64,000 nt of DNA from DAIDKA01 sp963726995 (lineage in GTDB: Bacteria; Pseudomonadota; Gammaproteobacteria; Steroidobacterales; Steroidobacteraceae): assembly GCA_963726995.1 (NCBI GenBank), contig CAVSEP010000007.1:930001-994000 (forward strand), given 5' to 3'. Position numbers and translations under genes: made by a program. Positions within the stretch are counted from its first letter, which is position 1, and the number at the start of each line of letters is the position of its first letter. Positions 63,493-64,000 of this stretch are shown piece by piece. Below the pieces are notes generated by a model. It was given only the letters and a program-made list of their open reading frames with translations, ran no database searches and was not told where the DNA came from.

Positions 63493-64000
63493 TTACTTCG
63501 CGGCGTACACCTGGTCGAAGCTGCCGCCCTCATCGAAGTGGTCCTTGGCCGCCTTGCTCCAGCCGCCGAACTCGGCGATGGTCACCAGTTTCAGCTTCGG
63601 GAACTGATCGGCGTACTTCCTGGCCACTTCCGGGTCACGGGGGCGGTAGAAGTTCCTGGCGATGATCTCCTGGGCTTCCTTGCTGTACAGGTGCTGCAGG
63701 TATTCGGTCGCCACCTTGGTGGTGCCGTGCTTCAGGGCAACCTGGTCCACCACCGATACCGAAGGTTCCGCCAGGATGCTTAAGGACGGGACGACGATCT
63801 GGACCTTGTCGGCGCCCACTTCCTTGATCGCGAGGAAGGCCTCGTTCTCCCAGGCCAGCAGTACATCACCGATACCACGCTGCACGAAGGTCGTGGTCGA
63901 ATCGCGCGCACCGGTGTCCAGCACCGGGACATTGCCGTAGAGCTTGCGCACGAAATCCTTGGCGGCGGCATCGCTGCCGCCGTGCTGGGCCCTCGCCCAG
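63493..64000 (-). CDS. sbp: Sulfate-binding periplasmic protein, 3' part
   Basis: The C-terminal ~170 residues of a sulfate/thiosulfate-binding protein; the start lies past the right edge. Recognised by DVLLAWENEAFLAIKEVG, HLYSKEAQEIIARNFYRPRD and AEFGGWSKAAKDHFDEGGSF then DQVY. It delivers sulfate to CysTWA. Convergent with the hydrolase gene, one base apart. Confidence 0.93.
   Translation of the reverse strand, partial: WARAQHGGSDAAAKDFVRKLYGNVPVLDTGARDSTTTFVQRGIGDVLLAWENEAFLAIKEVGADKVQIVVPSLSILAEPSVSVVDQVALKHGTTKVATEYLQHLYSKEAQEIIARNFYRPRDPEVARKYADQFPKLKLVTIAEFGGWSKAAKDHFDEGGSFDQVYAAK

Overview
The window is GC-rich chromosomal DNA from a gammaproteobacterium. The gene order TPR lipoprotein-lolB-ispE-tRNA-Gln-prs-rplY-pth-ychF, the mreBCD-mrdA-rodA-mltB-rlpA-dacA cell-wall block and the gatCAB order fit gammaproteobacteria. 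The style (secreted DUF6152-type proteins, a TonB receptor with an ITGSRI-like plug start, very high GC) suggests a Steroidobacter/Nevskiales-like lineage; that placement is inference.

Layout. 1-2.7 kb: the start of a TonB-dependent receptor with an apparent frameshift, a decayed SRPBCC/AHSA1 gene, and an IS630-family insertion sequence with readable inverted repeats. 2.87-14.77 kb: a composite island beside an intact tRNA-Met(CAU). The 3' part of this tRNA occurs three more times as a ladder of att-like repeats (2872, 3921, 5855). The ladder divides the island into a PIN/antitoxin block, a two-gene secreted-protein block, and a block with a HigBA-like toxin-antitoxin pair, a primase-helicase of the TOTE conflict type broken by a stop codon, two companion genes, an IS21 element (istA/istB) and a tyrosine integrase that ends one base before the tRNA. 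14.8-19.4 kb: housekeeping genes. 19.4-29.7 kb: a second island, between a 50-bp partial copy of tRNA-Gln and the intact tRNA-Gln(UUG). It carries a RES/HTH toxin-antitoxin pair and a complete type II Wadjet (jetABCD) anti-plasmid operon, but jetB and jetC each show a one-base insertion.

29.7-46.1 kb: core genes. These are ispE, lolB, a TPR lipoprotein, prfA, a PsiF-like protein, a two-component system with a membrane protein, prmC, a cyclophilin, mtgA, a glycosyltransferase, hslO, and gatCAB with a TnpB gene lodged between gatA and gatB and a one-base frameshift in gatA. 46.3-56.2 kb: rod-shape and peptidoglycan genes from mreB to ybeD. 56.3-64 kb: a sulfate uptake operon (cysA with an extra C-terminal domain, cysT, cysW) translationally coupled to a sensor kinase and response regulator, then a hydrolase. 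A convergent sulfate-binding protein runs off the right edge.

The most notable content is the two tRNA-anchored defence islands. Their conflict-system genes carry breaks (TOTE stop, jetB and jetC frameshifts, IS21-truncated companion). Because gatA, which should be essential, carries the same kind of single-base insertion, some of these breaks may be sequence errors rather than decay.
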